Assembly (NCBI GenBank): GCA_020064725.1
Contig: JAGTWJ010000001.1
Location: forward strand, 5,704,001-5,768,000
DNA: 64,000 nt
Direction of reading: 5' to 3'
Source: Drechslerella dactyloides
Lineage: Eukaryota; Ascomycota; Orbiliomycetes; Orbiliales; Orbiliaceae
A program made the translations under genes and the position numbers. The notes below the pieces were generated by a model, which was not told the origin of the DNA, did not search any database, and saw only the letters and a program-made list of their open reading frames with translations. Below are positions 1 through 13,500 of the stretch, piece after piece (position 1 is the first letter of the stretch; the number at the start of each line of letters is the position of its first letter).

Positions 1-3000
1 TGTTCACCCACTCATCGCGTACACGGGAATGGTAAAGACCGGACACAAGCTGGTGGTTCCTGAGCGAACAGACGCATTCGATCGGTGGATGCTCCATCCC
101 CACGCCCACCCACAGAGAGGGTCCGAGACGCTAGCGGAGCTAAGCTAACCGACCAAGCTTCAGAGCAGTCTTAATTCCCACGAAGGAGCAACAGTGAGGA
201 CTGCTGGGTGGGGAACGGGTCAGGCACCCCGAGATTTAGACCGTTCTCGCTCTCGCGCAGTCGCCAAAAATGGCACCAGAGGCCGGCACCAACTTCGAGG
301 GCGGGTCCGGGGGACGCGGACGACAGCTGCTCGGGCGTGATGTGACGAGGAGCTGCAGCTGGCAAATTGGCAGTCTTATTGCATACGAAAAGACAACTTC
401 AGGCGGACGAGAAGGCGGTTGCGATTGCAATTGCAATTGTCGATGACTGAGCGATGACAGCCGATGCACGGGTCCGTGTGGCCGTCGCAGGTTATGGCTG
501 AAGACCGCTGAAGGCTTGCTGCGGGCTGCAGGAACCGAACTGCAGCTGATGGGAAATCGCCACTGCCACTGCCAAAACGAAACAAAAACAACACCGCCAG
601 TTTGCCCCGAACAATCACTCACGCTCTCACGACAATCCTCCCCGCCGGCCAATTGCGCCGCGGCGGCAGCGTGAAACTCTCAGCGGAAACGCACCTCGTG
701 CTGATGGGTGTGATTGTCGATGCAATCACTCCGACTCGGAGCCAATTGCCAGTCAGTGACTGCCCGGCTATCGTCAGCGGAGTGGCCAGACATGGATGCT
801 GCCTACCAGCCTGCTATAGAGCCGAGCCGGCTATTTATCCAGTCCCGAATCAATCAATCAATCAGTCAATCAGTCAATTGATATGCTGCAGCTGCAGGGC
901 GCTGTGCTTTGACCATCTATCAGACAGATGGACAGACGCTGTACTGGGACTTGACGTTTCGTGAAAAGATCCTCCCATAAAACCCTGCATCCTCGTTTAT
1001 TGCTTTTGGGTAATAACTTAGCTGTGTGTTATTATATAAACTATCTTACTAACGACAACAGACAGTGTGTGTGTCCGAACAGTCGAGCCGTCTGTCTGCA
1101 GCGTGCATGCATCGTGCAGGCAGCCAGGCAGGCTGTACCCCAGATCATCGTGTCGTTCCTATTCGTCTCTGCTGCTCCATCCCCCTTTCCCCTGCCGCCG
1201 CATCGAAAAAATAAGAATCTCGGCATTGCACCGTCGGCTCGCCGTGGACTGTCCAGCCCGGAAGGGAATGGGTGGACGGCCTGGAACGCACGCACGGCGC
1301 CAAGAAGAAAGAACAAAGTGAAATTCACGCTCCTCGGAGGCTCAGAGCTTAACACGATCCGCTAAGACTGCGGCCTTCAAATTCCATCGCGTTCCATTCC
1401 ATACCAGTTGTTAAACTCGGCTAAGACTCGTCGGGTCCAGATACACGAATTGCAGCCCGACCGTCCATCCATCCATCCAGTCTGCCGGGCAGGCTTGGAC
1501 CCGTCGATCCAGTGCGTATTCCGCGCCTCTGTATGGCTGTGGCCGTGGTAATATAAACTCCGGCGGAGTGAGTAATCAGGGCATGATACCTATCCCAGCT
1601 TTTTACCCCGCGGCCGAAACCGCTGTGATTCGCCAGCCCACGCTGCGTACATGGTTCCTTGGAAATGAAACGGTAATCGTCACAGACGATTCGCTCGGAA
1701 GGGCGATACGTATCCGCCTGTCTGCCTGTTCACACATTTCCTTCCCGTCCAGAGGCTTCTTCTTTTTTTTCCTGTGTCGTTTCGGGCACCATAATATCGA
1801 CTCTACCAGTAAGAAAACTGTGGGTGGGTCGGTCTCGAACGCAGGGCCTCAACACATGTAACGGACGGACGCGACGACGATGTGCAAATTCAATTGCGTT
1901 CGATCATTCATTCCATTCCGGCTGCTTGGTACGAGCATATACCCACGACGAACGTGTAACAAGCATCTCGTTCTGGTAGATTCCGGCACAATTGGGTAGC
2001 CGTGAAATTATAGACCTGGGTGGCGCGTATGCCGCATTGCCGTCCGTCCGGAATAATTCCGTCGCGTGAAATTTTTAACATTCGAGGAATACTTCCCGGG
2101 AAAAGGAATTTTCTAGAGCGAGGCTTAGATGCAATTAAGAGTACCGAAGCGGCGATGAGGCCGCGTTACGTTACGTTGCACGCTCGTTTTTCTCGTTCAC
2201 TTTAGCCTTTCGCCACCGCACTGAAAGTTATAATTAGCCAATGCAATGGAAGGAATAAATTAAATTGATGCATTGAAGGAAAGAAAATTCCCTGCGCGAT
2301 ATTAGCACCTGCGACGTAAGTGCACAAGCGATAGCGGTGGTCTGTCTGGTCGCCGGTTCTCTTGAAAAAAAGTATTGTCACGACGGCTTAAAATTCCCGC
2401 AGGTAAAGTGCGATATCCGGGGTGTCGACCTACATATGTAAGGTACCCTATGCATGCCGGCATCGGTTAACTAGATGCAAAAGTTAATTGAGTTGTGGCC
2501 ATGCATGCATAACCTCACCTCGGATCAAGCGTTCCCAGATCCTTCTGATTCGTATTTTGTGGAGAATATTAGCCTGTATCACACGTTACGAGCGTTAAAA
2601 CACCACAAGCACGAATCGAGATGCCTTTTGCCGTGACTTGCACTACAGTTTGATGGATCCAAACCAGCTGCTAGTTGCGGCGTTTTAAATTCGGATTTGC
2701 TGGATCGTCGGCATTGCGGTGTCGCAGACTGAAGCATTCGGATGGCTGGGATGAAAAGTAGCTTTCTATATTACTGATGGAGCTACGTATACGGGTAGAC
2801 CCTGCCACCCAGACAATTTTTCATATAAATGCAGGAAGCGCGTATACTACTCGTCGACATAATATCATGGATCTGCGCGTAGATGGTGGGTCGGCCTCGC
2901 CATCGATAGGTTTATCGTGTGCAGCCGGCTCTCGCCTCCGGGATGCTCGCCTGTGTTGTCCGTTCCTATTGACCGATGCAAGGAAATTGCACACAGGACT

Positions 3001-3659
3001 CCGTATAGTTCTCAGACATGCGCATGCGTACATTGCCGAGGGTGTGCACGCTGGATGGATGAACGGATATCCAGCGGTCAATTTGGCTTGGCTTGCTGGC
3101 CGGCGCATGTTCGTGAAAGTACGCGTCAGAGGAGCAGTGTCATGCGAGGACCGATTCTACTTGTGAGACCAGGGCCGAGCTCAAAGCTCGGCGACAGGCA
3201 TTATGCCGGCTGACATATGCTCCTTCCGGACATCGTTACGGGCACAGCGGTCAGATGCATCGGCGCTGTTGACTAGTTGGCTGGAGAGATTGTTGATTCC
3301 TGGTGTCTCTCAATTGCGATATTAATTTGTCTACATTTGCTATAGCTGATATCAGGATCGATACGCTGCTGGTCAGGATATACTTGTACGTTTTATAATT
3401 CAAATACTCCCAGCCGCTGGTTTGCGAGTTACACGGACGGCAGGGCGATGTGCGTGCGCAAATATTGGCGGCCAGGCTCCAGCGATATGCCTCTGCTACT
3501 GGGAAATTATTATATTACGTTGTCTGACTTATGTTATATGACCTGGATATATGAAGTATCGTAGGTTCTATTCGGTAGCCAGATCTGCAGACTGCCTGTA
3601 GAGTCTCGGTTCTGATGAATATAGAGGTAGTGTATGCATGCGGGTGGGCATCGACATCC
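1..3659. other. Gene-poor left flank
   Basis: No open frame here looks like a protein; the frames present are short, overlapping and unlike known families. The stretch holds short tandem repeats (AATC/AGTC tetramers at 848-880, four TCCA units at 1464-1479) and several GCATGC palindromes (1105, 2452, 2503, 3022, 3636). I see no tRNA-like T-arm and no transposon ends. It may be upstream regulatory DNA of a gene outside the window. Confidence 0.5.
848..880. repeat. AATC/AGTC tetramer repeat
   Basis: About eight tetramer units, first AATC then mixed with AGTC, in non-coding DNA. Confidence 0.85.
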
Positions 3660-4586
3660 TCATCGATAGCCTGCCTGCGCCTGCTCTCGCGGCAGCGGGC
3701 TAAGCTGCCCATCCTCGAGCAGCTCGGAAAGCTCTTGCAGCGGCGGATGCCAGCACTCAAACCACGCTTTCAGATCCCCAAATACGTCTGCAACCGTGAA
3801 ATCCGGACGCTTGTACTGCCAAAACTTTCCCCGAAATGCGTCCGTTGCCAACGCTCTCGCATCCGCCATCTGTTCCGCCGTCGTACTCGTCACATTGGAA
3901 AGGTTCGCGAACTCGCTCATCATTGCCTGTCGATGGTCCGTATCAATCTGTATCGTCGGCGACGCCTGATTGATGGCGGTGAGATCGATACCGTCGATAA
4001 TAGCGGCTAGTGGTGCGAGGATCTGCCATATCCGTGGCTTTTCAGGCAGCACGTCCGTGGGGCCGTCATCAGGAAACCGGTCTATCCATTGCAGAAACTG
4101 GTCGAACCGGTCGGGCTCCCGTTCTAAACTTCTAACACATTCTGCGAGCATATCGCGTGCAGCGACGGCAGCATCGGCATCTGTAAACCCGAGGGATCTG
4201 AGGAGACGGGTGGAATAAGCAACAGCCCCGTCGGGTAGTGCCCTCAACTGGACGGCAGCGATGGTGTCGTCGAGCTCGGCCAGTGCCAGCCGCAGCTTTA
4301 TCATGTAGTACCTCAGTGAGCTGGTCAGGTTTTGCCCGTTCCGCAGCACGGGATCGGGATCGTTGCCAGTAGGGCAGTCGTTCCGAACTCTGTATAGTCG
4401 GTTCAGCTGCCTGTCGATGCGGCCGAGAGTTTCGGCGTTATCCAGGAGCCATGCGTCCCACGATGCTTCCGGCACGGCTATGATCTCCGCGGCGGCCGGG
4501 CCCACTCGTGTGAAGGTATACAGACATATACATATCCACACCGATATGCTGAAACAGTGCGAGAGGGTGGCGAGCCTCGTTTTCAT
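3660..4586 (-). CDS. Predicted secreted protein, unrecognised
   Basis: A single open frame of 308 residues that I do not recognise. The N-terminus has a basic start (MKTR) followed by a hydrophobic run of about 20 residues and an Ala-rich stretch near residues 31-33 that would suit signal peptidase, so the product is probably secreted. The rest looks helical and acidic, with many Leu/Ala/Asp heptad-like stretches, two N-glycosylation sequons (NLTS near residue 86, NVTS in the C-terminal half) and only three cysteines in the mature part. No intron is needed. It stands alone in more than 14 kb of gene-poor DNA. It could be an effector-like or cell-surface protein; that is inference. The length and consistent composition argue for a real gene. 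Confidence 0.6.
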   Translation of the reverse strand: MKTRLATLSHCFSISVWICICLYTFTRVGPAAAEIIAVPEASWDAWLLDNAETLGRIDRQLNRLYRVRNDCPTGNDPDPVLRNGQNLTSSLRYYMIKLRLALAELDDTIAAVQLRALPDGAVAYSTRLLRSLGFTDADAAVAARDMLAECVRSLEREPDRFDQFLQWIDRFPDDGPTDVLPEKPRIWQILAPLAAIIDGIDLTAINQASPTIQIDTDHRQAMMSEFANLSNVTSTTAEQMADARALATDAFRGKFWQYKRPDFTVADVFGDLKAWFECWHPPLQELSELLEDGQLSPLPREQAQAGYR

Positions 4587-7500
4587 TCTTTCGATGCGGT
4601 CGCACTTTCTTCGATATTAAAATTTTTGTCTGCAGGTTTCAATTTCGAAATGCGCAGTATCATTTGCCTGTGTTGCGTGTGTGGTAAGTGGAGCCCGCCT
4701 GCAGATGTCTGGGTGTAATTACTGACAGGCGTGCATGAACGGACGCCCATGACATCCACGGCGCATATCTGGACGGGGTGATATGATGGGATGCGATACC
4801 GGCCCTCCACGCGGGCTGCTTTCGGGCATCGTAATTTGCGGCCGTTATCGCGGCTTCCACTGCCCTCTTTTCAGTGGTTCCGCGCGAGATTAATCTCGAA
4901 AATTTAAACCTTTGTCCGCTTCTGACGCTGCCGACATGCAAACTTGCAAGACAGCAAGGTACTTTGTCCATGCTGGCATGCCGCTACGCGGTACCTGCAT
5001 TTACTTGAGATAAAATTTTAGACAATACAGCCGGCCGGGTCTTCCCAACCTGTGGGATAGTCTGCCTGACGCGTTATCGAAATCAGACCTTTATCTATCT
5101 GTCAGCCGCCCGCGCGCACGTCGGCGAGCATTAACTCGAATGCTGATAAAGAGGATCTCCCACTTCGGTTATCTGCGAAGCCTGTATTGTATTGATACGC
5201 ACCCCCAACTCCCACAGATTCAGATCTTTACTTGGCATGTAATGTAATTAATTGCCAGAGATATTGACATCACGCCCATTATCAAATTCAAATCTCGATA
5301 ACAAAATGAGAACCCCATCGATGCATCCGCGGAAACATCAGCATGATTCCCACAGGAGGCTAACAACCGCTTGGACATGACGATAGAGCGTTCATCCCGA
5401 AACCAGAACGCTGCAGTGCTAGTGAACATGCATTCCCATTAGATCCCAACTGCTGGAATTACTAGTTCCACACTCTCGTCTACATGCACATGCGTGGGGT
5501 GTCCCGCGATTCACAGCTCCTTGCAGGGTGATATCATTTTCAGGCATGCATCGCGACCAACCCGCGACCACGATGCCGGTATCTGGAAGTATGACAAGTT
5601 TTGTGTAGTCCACCTGCCTATCTCGTGGCCGTCCATGCGAGATACAGCCAGCGGACCGTGGGAGCCTTCGCTTAGTGGTCTCAAGGCCGGTCGCAACTTG
5701 CTCCAGAGAGCCTTAGACTGCCGTTCGGATTACCACATAAAACAGTGCCTGGAGGCCCACCGGCGTCTTCCAGGTCTTTTTGGCCGACGGCCTGGGTCGA
5801 GGCCAATCGTATACAGCGCTTCGACGTGCGTATGTCTGAAGGGCAGCTGCAGTCAAACCTGCCGTGCGTGCGTTGCAGTAGCGTGTGTCATGATCTTTGT
5901 CGATTTGATTAGTTTCCGTGGCTAGCCATGACTTCACCCCTCGATCGCGCTCAGAAACATCTGTACTCGGCAGCCTACATACGTGTTGCCGCCGATGCTA
6001 GAGATCTCTGCAGTTGGTATCCCGATCCGTTCGACCGCTCGACCGCACCCCAGCCCTGTGCTCGATCGCCGGGCCGTGGGTCAGATTCGAGCATGCGGTG
6101 ATTCAATGACCCCGGGGAGCTAAAGTATTCCCGGTAGTACAGATATAAAATATGTGGATATCATGTACGACGAGGGTAATTAGTTCGCTCCCAGGGTACA
6201 GGCACGTCGGTCATCGTCAGCTATTCGAGATTCGTTGCCAGGATAGCCTCGCCGACGTGTCCAGTTGGCCGAATAAAAGCACCTATTCCGGCAGGTTGGC
6301 AGGCTGCCCTGCGACGTCCGTGGAGTCGATGCATGTATGTCTGAATCAACATGAATCGAATGATATCGCACAGCATATACACAGCATGTGCATATGTGCA
6401 TGTGCATGTGCAGTTCTGCATTCCACAGTCAGACAATATATTAACGTTCTCGGATCGGAACATTAAATGTCTACATCTGCTAGTTTAGTTGGTATCTTGG
6501 CTGGCTTGGTGGAACTACTTGATGACCTAGAGCCCAATCCGACGTGCTTGCACCCCGTATACGTAGGTGAAGCGGAAGGTCGATTTTGACGTCGCACTAT
6601 CGATCAGCCTATCTCGCTTCGAGATCTGAGTGCATACATATGCACATGTAACATGAGGGTAAGACACCTAACTTTAGATTCGTCGAACGTACGGGTATTT
6701 CGGCCGGATGGCAAAAATCAGGCATTCCTGGGCCACCAGAGCCAGCCGACAAGCTGCAGCAGATGCAGACTACGTCGACCATCTGATTATTCGATAAATC
6801 AAGTATTATGAACACCATTATTCTAAAAATATCGAGATAACACCACCGCGTTGTAAAAGTTACCAGCTACTACCTGGTTTTTAATTTTGCGTAATATTAC
6901 GTGTTTACAAAGTTGCCAGATTGGTCAAGCGAGAGTGCAATACTTCCAAAGTACCTGCTATCAGAGCGCCTTCGTAGACGGATCGATGACATACAACATA
7001 CAGGCAACATTATTGCGTCGAGCGCTGGCGTTAATTCCGAATCTGAAAAGCGGGATAAGACAGCCTGGCTCGGACAGAGGCAAATGATCACCGTGCACCC
7101 GGAGGGTGGCTATGCTACGGCTACGAATTCCCATTCTCCCCGTGCAAGCCCTGTAGACGGGTGTTCTACCAAGGGTCCCGTCGACAAATTAAAGCCTGTA
7201 TACTAGTAGTCACGGCCGTGTTGCCGCCCAGGGCTCGTAAATTAGCGGTGAATTGCATTCCTGATGCATATTCCCGGCCAGGCTACGCTCGCACCAACTA
7301 GCCCAGTCCTTGTAAACACTACAGCCAAGGTTAATTGACAACGACGGTTCTGGGAGCCTTTCGTAGACGGACATCTGGAACAACTTAAGCCGACAAATCA
7401 GGACAAGATTTGTTATACCTGCGGCATATATGATATAGTCTACATCGATTCATATGAATCCTGCACTAAACCAAGTAGACGCAGCGCTTAACTCGGGGCG

Positions 7501-10500
7501 TACTACATACGAGTATACTATGCATGCTTTCTGGTACCTACATATTATGACATAGTATAACGCCAATACAACGCTGTATCTATAGCGGGGCCAACTCAAA
7601 GGATGAAGGTATAACTCCCTATAACTCTACGCCTTTCCAATATCGTACTCGTGAAACTAGCATGGCGGACACTAAAATTATTCCGGCGGGATATGGTAGC
7701 GCAGGTTCTTCCAATTGGCCGACCCTTGAGCTCTGCTTGCGTTGCCGTCCCGTCGGCGTGTGAGATCGCCTGGCCACGTAGATTTCGGCTTCTCCACGCC
7801 AAATTGCCGAAGGGCCCGAGCGACGGCGGAACTTAATTAACGTCAAATGTGCTCCGTCTCGACCACCGCCGCCCCACCTGTTCGTGTCAAAGCATGCGGC
7901 CGTAAATGCCTATGGAGAAACACCGACGCTAGATCAACTCAGATGTACTGCAACAGCTGCAGCCAGCGCTCGTGTCAACAGTTTCACATCGCTCAGGTAA
8001 GGAAAGTTCAGACCGACGAATACTAAGTATATCATAGTATCTGTGCACTGCATGTTGCATATAGCTGACCGGACGGGCTGTGGCTGTACTATACTCCGTG
8101 CTGTCGACTCATGTCTAATTAGCTAAGCTATTCCATCTCTGGCTGCGGCTGCGACATCAAAGACTAATCGGGCCCGGCTGAGTGACCCGTCGAGTACCGA
8201 CAGACAGGCAGGCGGTCAGCTCGCGCTTGGGTCTCGCCAGCCGGTCTTGCATGTTCAATGTTTCAAGTCAAAACACAGAATCCAAAACCTGTCTGTCAGC
8301 TGCGGGACGTCGAGGTTTGAACTGCACATCGGCTAGGGTTGCTCCCGGAGATTACACACACTGACGTACGTGTCGGTCGATATAAAAAAAAAACAATTGT
8401 CATAGCGAAACAATAGTATATTTTCGCACTGGTGAGACTAGACATTGTCCCCACAATGGCTTGATTGTGACTATGCACGTTAATGCACTTGAATATTATG
8501 TTAATTTTGCAATTGTAGACACTATACTATTCATATTAGCTAGTCCAATATCTGCTCCACCTTGAAGTATACGATGCAGTAGGATTCTACTTTGACAAAT
8601 CGCTTGCTAAGATTGATCAATTTGATCTACGCATGCGCACAAGCACCAAATTCTTTTCACAGCCGCCCTCCAGCACAGACGCGCATGTGCCGTCGTCCAA
8701 CTCCAACCCCAACATGCTAACAGGCGCTGAACTCACAGACACCTTAATGCATTCGTCTCATCTCATCTGAACTAGTTATATACTTGTATGCATACTTATC
8801 CATCCGGGAATAATAATAATGTATGGCATAACGTTGTCTGTTTGTGTTTACGGAAAACTTTAAATTGTCTTTCGCGAGAAAATATGCTGCCGAGAATATC
8901 GATCTGCGGACCTTCGCGCTCGAGGCTCGCAATGTCAACTTGCGTTCGCCCTTGACCCGTGTTCCCCGGCTTAGCGTCGATTTCCCCAGAATTTTCTTTA
9001 GCTTCTGCGCGGTATCGGAATTAACCCAAGCGGCATTAATCTTGGAACTTCAAGCTGCGCCCTGCATGCGCGCATGCATATATCGATTGATCGACTGGAC
9101 TGCGGTACCGGTACGACGTCCGCCGTAGGCTGCAATTAATAAAGCGGCGCTGGCCACATGCATGTTGACTGATAACGTGCACGGACGGCCTGATGATATC
9201 GAGTTCCCGGGAACCACCATACCAACTGACACGATGCAAGGTGGGTGCATAAAGTTTCTACAATATCGAATATGTCCTCGGGATACCCCGTGCGTATGTA
9301 CCGCGGGAAAGTCCGGGGACGACGCGAGAGGCATACCCAGGCTCGGGCTTCCGGTGAACCAACAGCTCGTGCTCTGGTGCGTGCGAATACGTGTATACGC
9401 GTGCGGCATTATATTGCATCGGAATGCCTCAACATTGCCGAGTAGGAGGGGTGCTCGACATACGTACTCTGAAGTAGTTCACGTTCCAAGGGCAAGCCAA
9501 TGCAGCACGTGCAATGCAGTATAATTCCCCATAATTTTGCCCAATCCCTTGCAACGAGAAGGTACCTGCATAAACGAGGGTCTCAAGAGCCGGTACCTGG
9601 CCATGTCTGGGTGTATGTATATGTACAGTACATGTGGGTGGATGGACGAAAACCGCAGCTCACTTACTGGCTAAATCGGAAGCGTGGAATCAGTGGAAGA
9701 TGTCATGACTATTGCCAGATGCAGTGCACCACTGCGGCCAGCCAAGGCTAGCCGGCCAGGCTGGCTGTTGGATATAATTCCTGGTATTTTTGCCAAAATT
9801 AATCAACTAGATGGCGGGTTTATTCGAATTCGTGATTTTTGTGTTAAGTCCCCGCAATTAATAATATTCCCACCTGGGAGCAAATTGACACAGCATCAGG
9901 AAAGAAACTTTAAAGGAAAGAAAGAGAAAAAAAAAAATGCAACAAAGTGCAAGTGCGTGTGCAAGGCAGGGTAGACGCAACTTATAACATCGCGCTCCTA
10001 GGATCCGCTGGGACGAGTTTTCCCTTCCCTGTCCTGCAAGCTTAATTGCCCCTCCATGAAGCCTGCTCGAATCCGCAGATGGCCAGGGTTGAAACGGGTT
10101 TGTAACGGCATCACGAGAAAGTTACATCAGCAGTCCCAGCTAGCCCTCGCTGTCGTCTACTCTCGGAACGTGACATCCCGAACGTGCAAGCATGCAGACA
10201 CGAATTCGCCTTTGACGAATTGAAACACCGGAAGGCGCCGCTGTTTCGTGTCTGTACCGACGTCGGTCGCTGCTTACATTTTCGGATCCGATCGCATTTT
10301 TGTTTTCGCCATGTCGAACGACGAGGGAAGGTAGCATGCGACGGGGCTTGCAAACAGCTTCCAAACGACACAAAACAACGTGTGTGAACGCGCGCCCGTA
10401 TACTGTTACGTACAAAAGTACGGACGGGCGGATGGTCGTACTGCCGAATGTTATATCCCGTATCATATACGCGTCGCTCAACTGCAACTGCTTCTAAAGT

Positions 10501-13500
10501 ATATCCGATCCGCATCTGCATGTGTGTCTGTCGGTCTGGGTGCCGAGTTTAGTCCGATCTATCTTTGGACGTCACGTAGTGTATGGAATAAACACCCGCG
10601 CGTACCTGGATGTATTTCGCAAATGTTTGCTTAAGCAGCGAACGAATTTAATTGTCCGACGTAGATTGCCAATCAAAATGCTCGACGTCTGATTAGATGA
10701 TGATTGTGTAATTGTCGCTTTGACTGGTCTCGTGAGCTCGGCTCGCCACGAGACGAGCGCGAGGCCGAGTTCATGTACCGACTCCCAGCAACGCACGCGA
10801 TCCTACATGTAAGTCCTCACAAAAAACCACACGCGAAAGCGCTGCGTGGTAAGCAAGTATGTAGATCTGTAACAGCAAACGCAAGTCAAGTGGGTCGATT
10901 GGATAGAATGCATATCGCGTAGCTTCATAAGATGCACGGTTCACAAATTGCGACAGTCGGGTCCGGAGCTCGGCTTTGCTGGCGTCGTATACATGAATGA
11001 CCCTGCAGCCTTGTTCCGTCAATGTGGACGGCTTGCCGACGCTCGAATACCGAGGCTCGTTAAGATATATTGCGGATCTAGCTTTAGCCAGTGCTCTTCG
11101 TTCGCTCTCCAGATAGCCTCGGACGCGAGCCGGCTGATAGACACGTTTTCAGACCATGCGAATGCAATGCAATGCAATCTATACTAATCGCTGGCGATAT
11201 ATCGGCGGCATCAAAGCGTCCGATTGGTAAGCGAGTATTCATCATGCAATCTGCATATATATATATGCGCGTGGACACGTGTGCTTGAAATCCGGGGTAA
11301 GATCGATATTGTGAATGTCGCTAGCTTGTCAGAAGATTTATATCGTTTCGAGTGGATGGGATCATAGGATACCTAGGTATCCATTCTCTGTTGACTCAGT
11401 ACGGGTGCCTGTGGAGTTGTCTTGTGAACCAGAAGCTGTGGAGCATGTGGGGAAGTACTGGTGGGAAGGCTATCATGATTGTGGGGACGTCTTGGGCCCG
11501 TATGCATATGTGGATTACAGTGCATTCCAAACGCGGGGTGTTACACACAGTGCATCCACCGCATTGTCGCCGAAATTCGGTATATTTTATTACCCTTATT
11601 GTAGTTGCGTACGTTCGTCTATGCGCACCCCCTAGAGTCCCAGGCATTTATATCGAAGGATCACGGATCAACTTCGATCGTGAGATTGGATAGTTAGGTT
11701 AGCCTGGTATCAATTTCGCACATGTTTACGGGCATCTAGACGTGGAAACTCCCTGTTCGCACAGGTACTGGCTTATGTTGCTGATATCACGACTGTTACA
11801 CCGTGATCAGGTGGTTATGTTGCCCTGCCGGCCAGTCATGAAATCCTAGATTGGATGAATATACGTATGATGTAGGGCACCCTGCAGACTGTAACGCGAT
11901 ACGTGCTCATTGGAACTTACTCGAGGGCCTCCGTTACATTAAACATTACGTCAGTTGCGCCTTGCAGGATATTATAGCTCGTATCCAATCCTATCGCTAC
12001 ATGCGTATGCACTACCGCGGGATCGCGTTGAACCCATTACATTCTTTAATGCATCTCAACTCGGGTTGAGTTCATCCGTCGGTGCAACCAATTCGATCTA
12101 CTGAGGTGCACCATGCAAGGACACTCGGCCGTAGTCTCAAGGCTAGATCTGCAGACTTGCCTAAGTCCGCCAATTGAGTAATCCTGTGGGTCGATCTGTA
12201 CGCGCAGATGAGCCCATGAGTCAGCTATCGGCTTATCAGTCCGGAAGATTATCTGTTTCAGAGTCGAGTTCAACTTGGGATTTGAGCCGCGCCTGCATGA
12301 AACGCTGCGACTACTCCTTCGATGTATCTCCAATCCTACTTGTAAAAAATGACGGGGCATCAAGGGTTCGAGCACCATGATTACATGATGTAATGTGCTC
12401 CACTTGTGACCGGCGGGGTGCAACTATCCAATATGGGCTCGGGGAATATCACCAGAGCATAGTATACCGGTCCGGAATAGATAGGCAACCTGGGAGATCA
12501 TTTGATTCCAAGGCCACCGGGGCGTCCAGCGGAGCTGAGCTCCCGGGCTTCTGAGAGATAAAGTATACATCTGGCATCTGTGTTTGGTGCCTCTGCCTTA
12601 CAAGATCGCGATGCGCGCTCGTGGGGCGCGTGCAGGTTTGTGGCTCTGGACGAGCGCTGAGTGCTTTGCCTTGAGAGCGCGCAAGTGTCTGCATGTTCAA
12701 ACTCAGGTCTATAATTGCCCTGTCCACCATGCTATTGAGGTGACTATGCACCGTGGAAACAATAAATCGCAACCTATTTGCGATTTTGAAAAGCAAGACT
12801 GATCGCTGTAGGTCTCAGTGCATGCCTAAGTATATGTCGTAAAGCCGCTGGTTATCTGGTGTTGTTTCTAAAAATACAACAATTTGCAACCGGAATATAC
12901 ACTATGTTCAAGCATCACTGTGTATAGTGTCTATTTGCATCGATAAATTTGGTCAATGGAAATAAATTCTCGTTGTTTCGGGATACATTATCTTCCTTTC
13001 AGAATGACCTATCAACAGTTGTGGAAGATTCATCGTTGCTTCAGGACAATTGATATCCATTCTGGAAAACCTCCGTCCCATTTGGGAAGTATTGCTACCT
13101 GATAGCGACGGATTGCAACCATTTTGGTGAAGTTTATCGCTTTTTCAAGAATATTTTCCCCTTCAATTTCCATTTTGGGACCATCTAATTCCTCTTTAGA
13201 GAAATTTCCGTTCATTCAGATAGTATATTCTGCAAGCTTCAGCTTTGGCTATTTGCTTCGCGAACGGTTCGCTCTCTAGATGAATCTTTCGTTGCACATG
13301 TCCTGTGAACTGGAGCTAGCTAGACTGTCGTACCCGATTCGATGGTGAATAGCTCGATGAGCCAGTACTCATGGGAAGTTAGAGATAGTAACAGCTCAGT
13401 TATCGATTATCTCGTAAGACTGCCATGCCTCCGGCTTCAAGACTGGCAGACTAGTCTGGTTTATAAAGTTATATGACAAAGTTATCAGTGACCACTGCAC

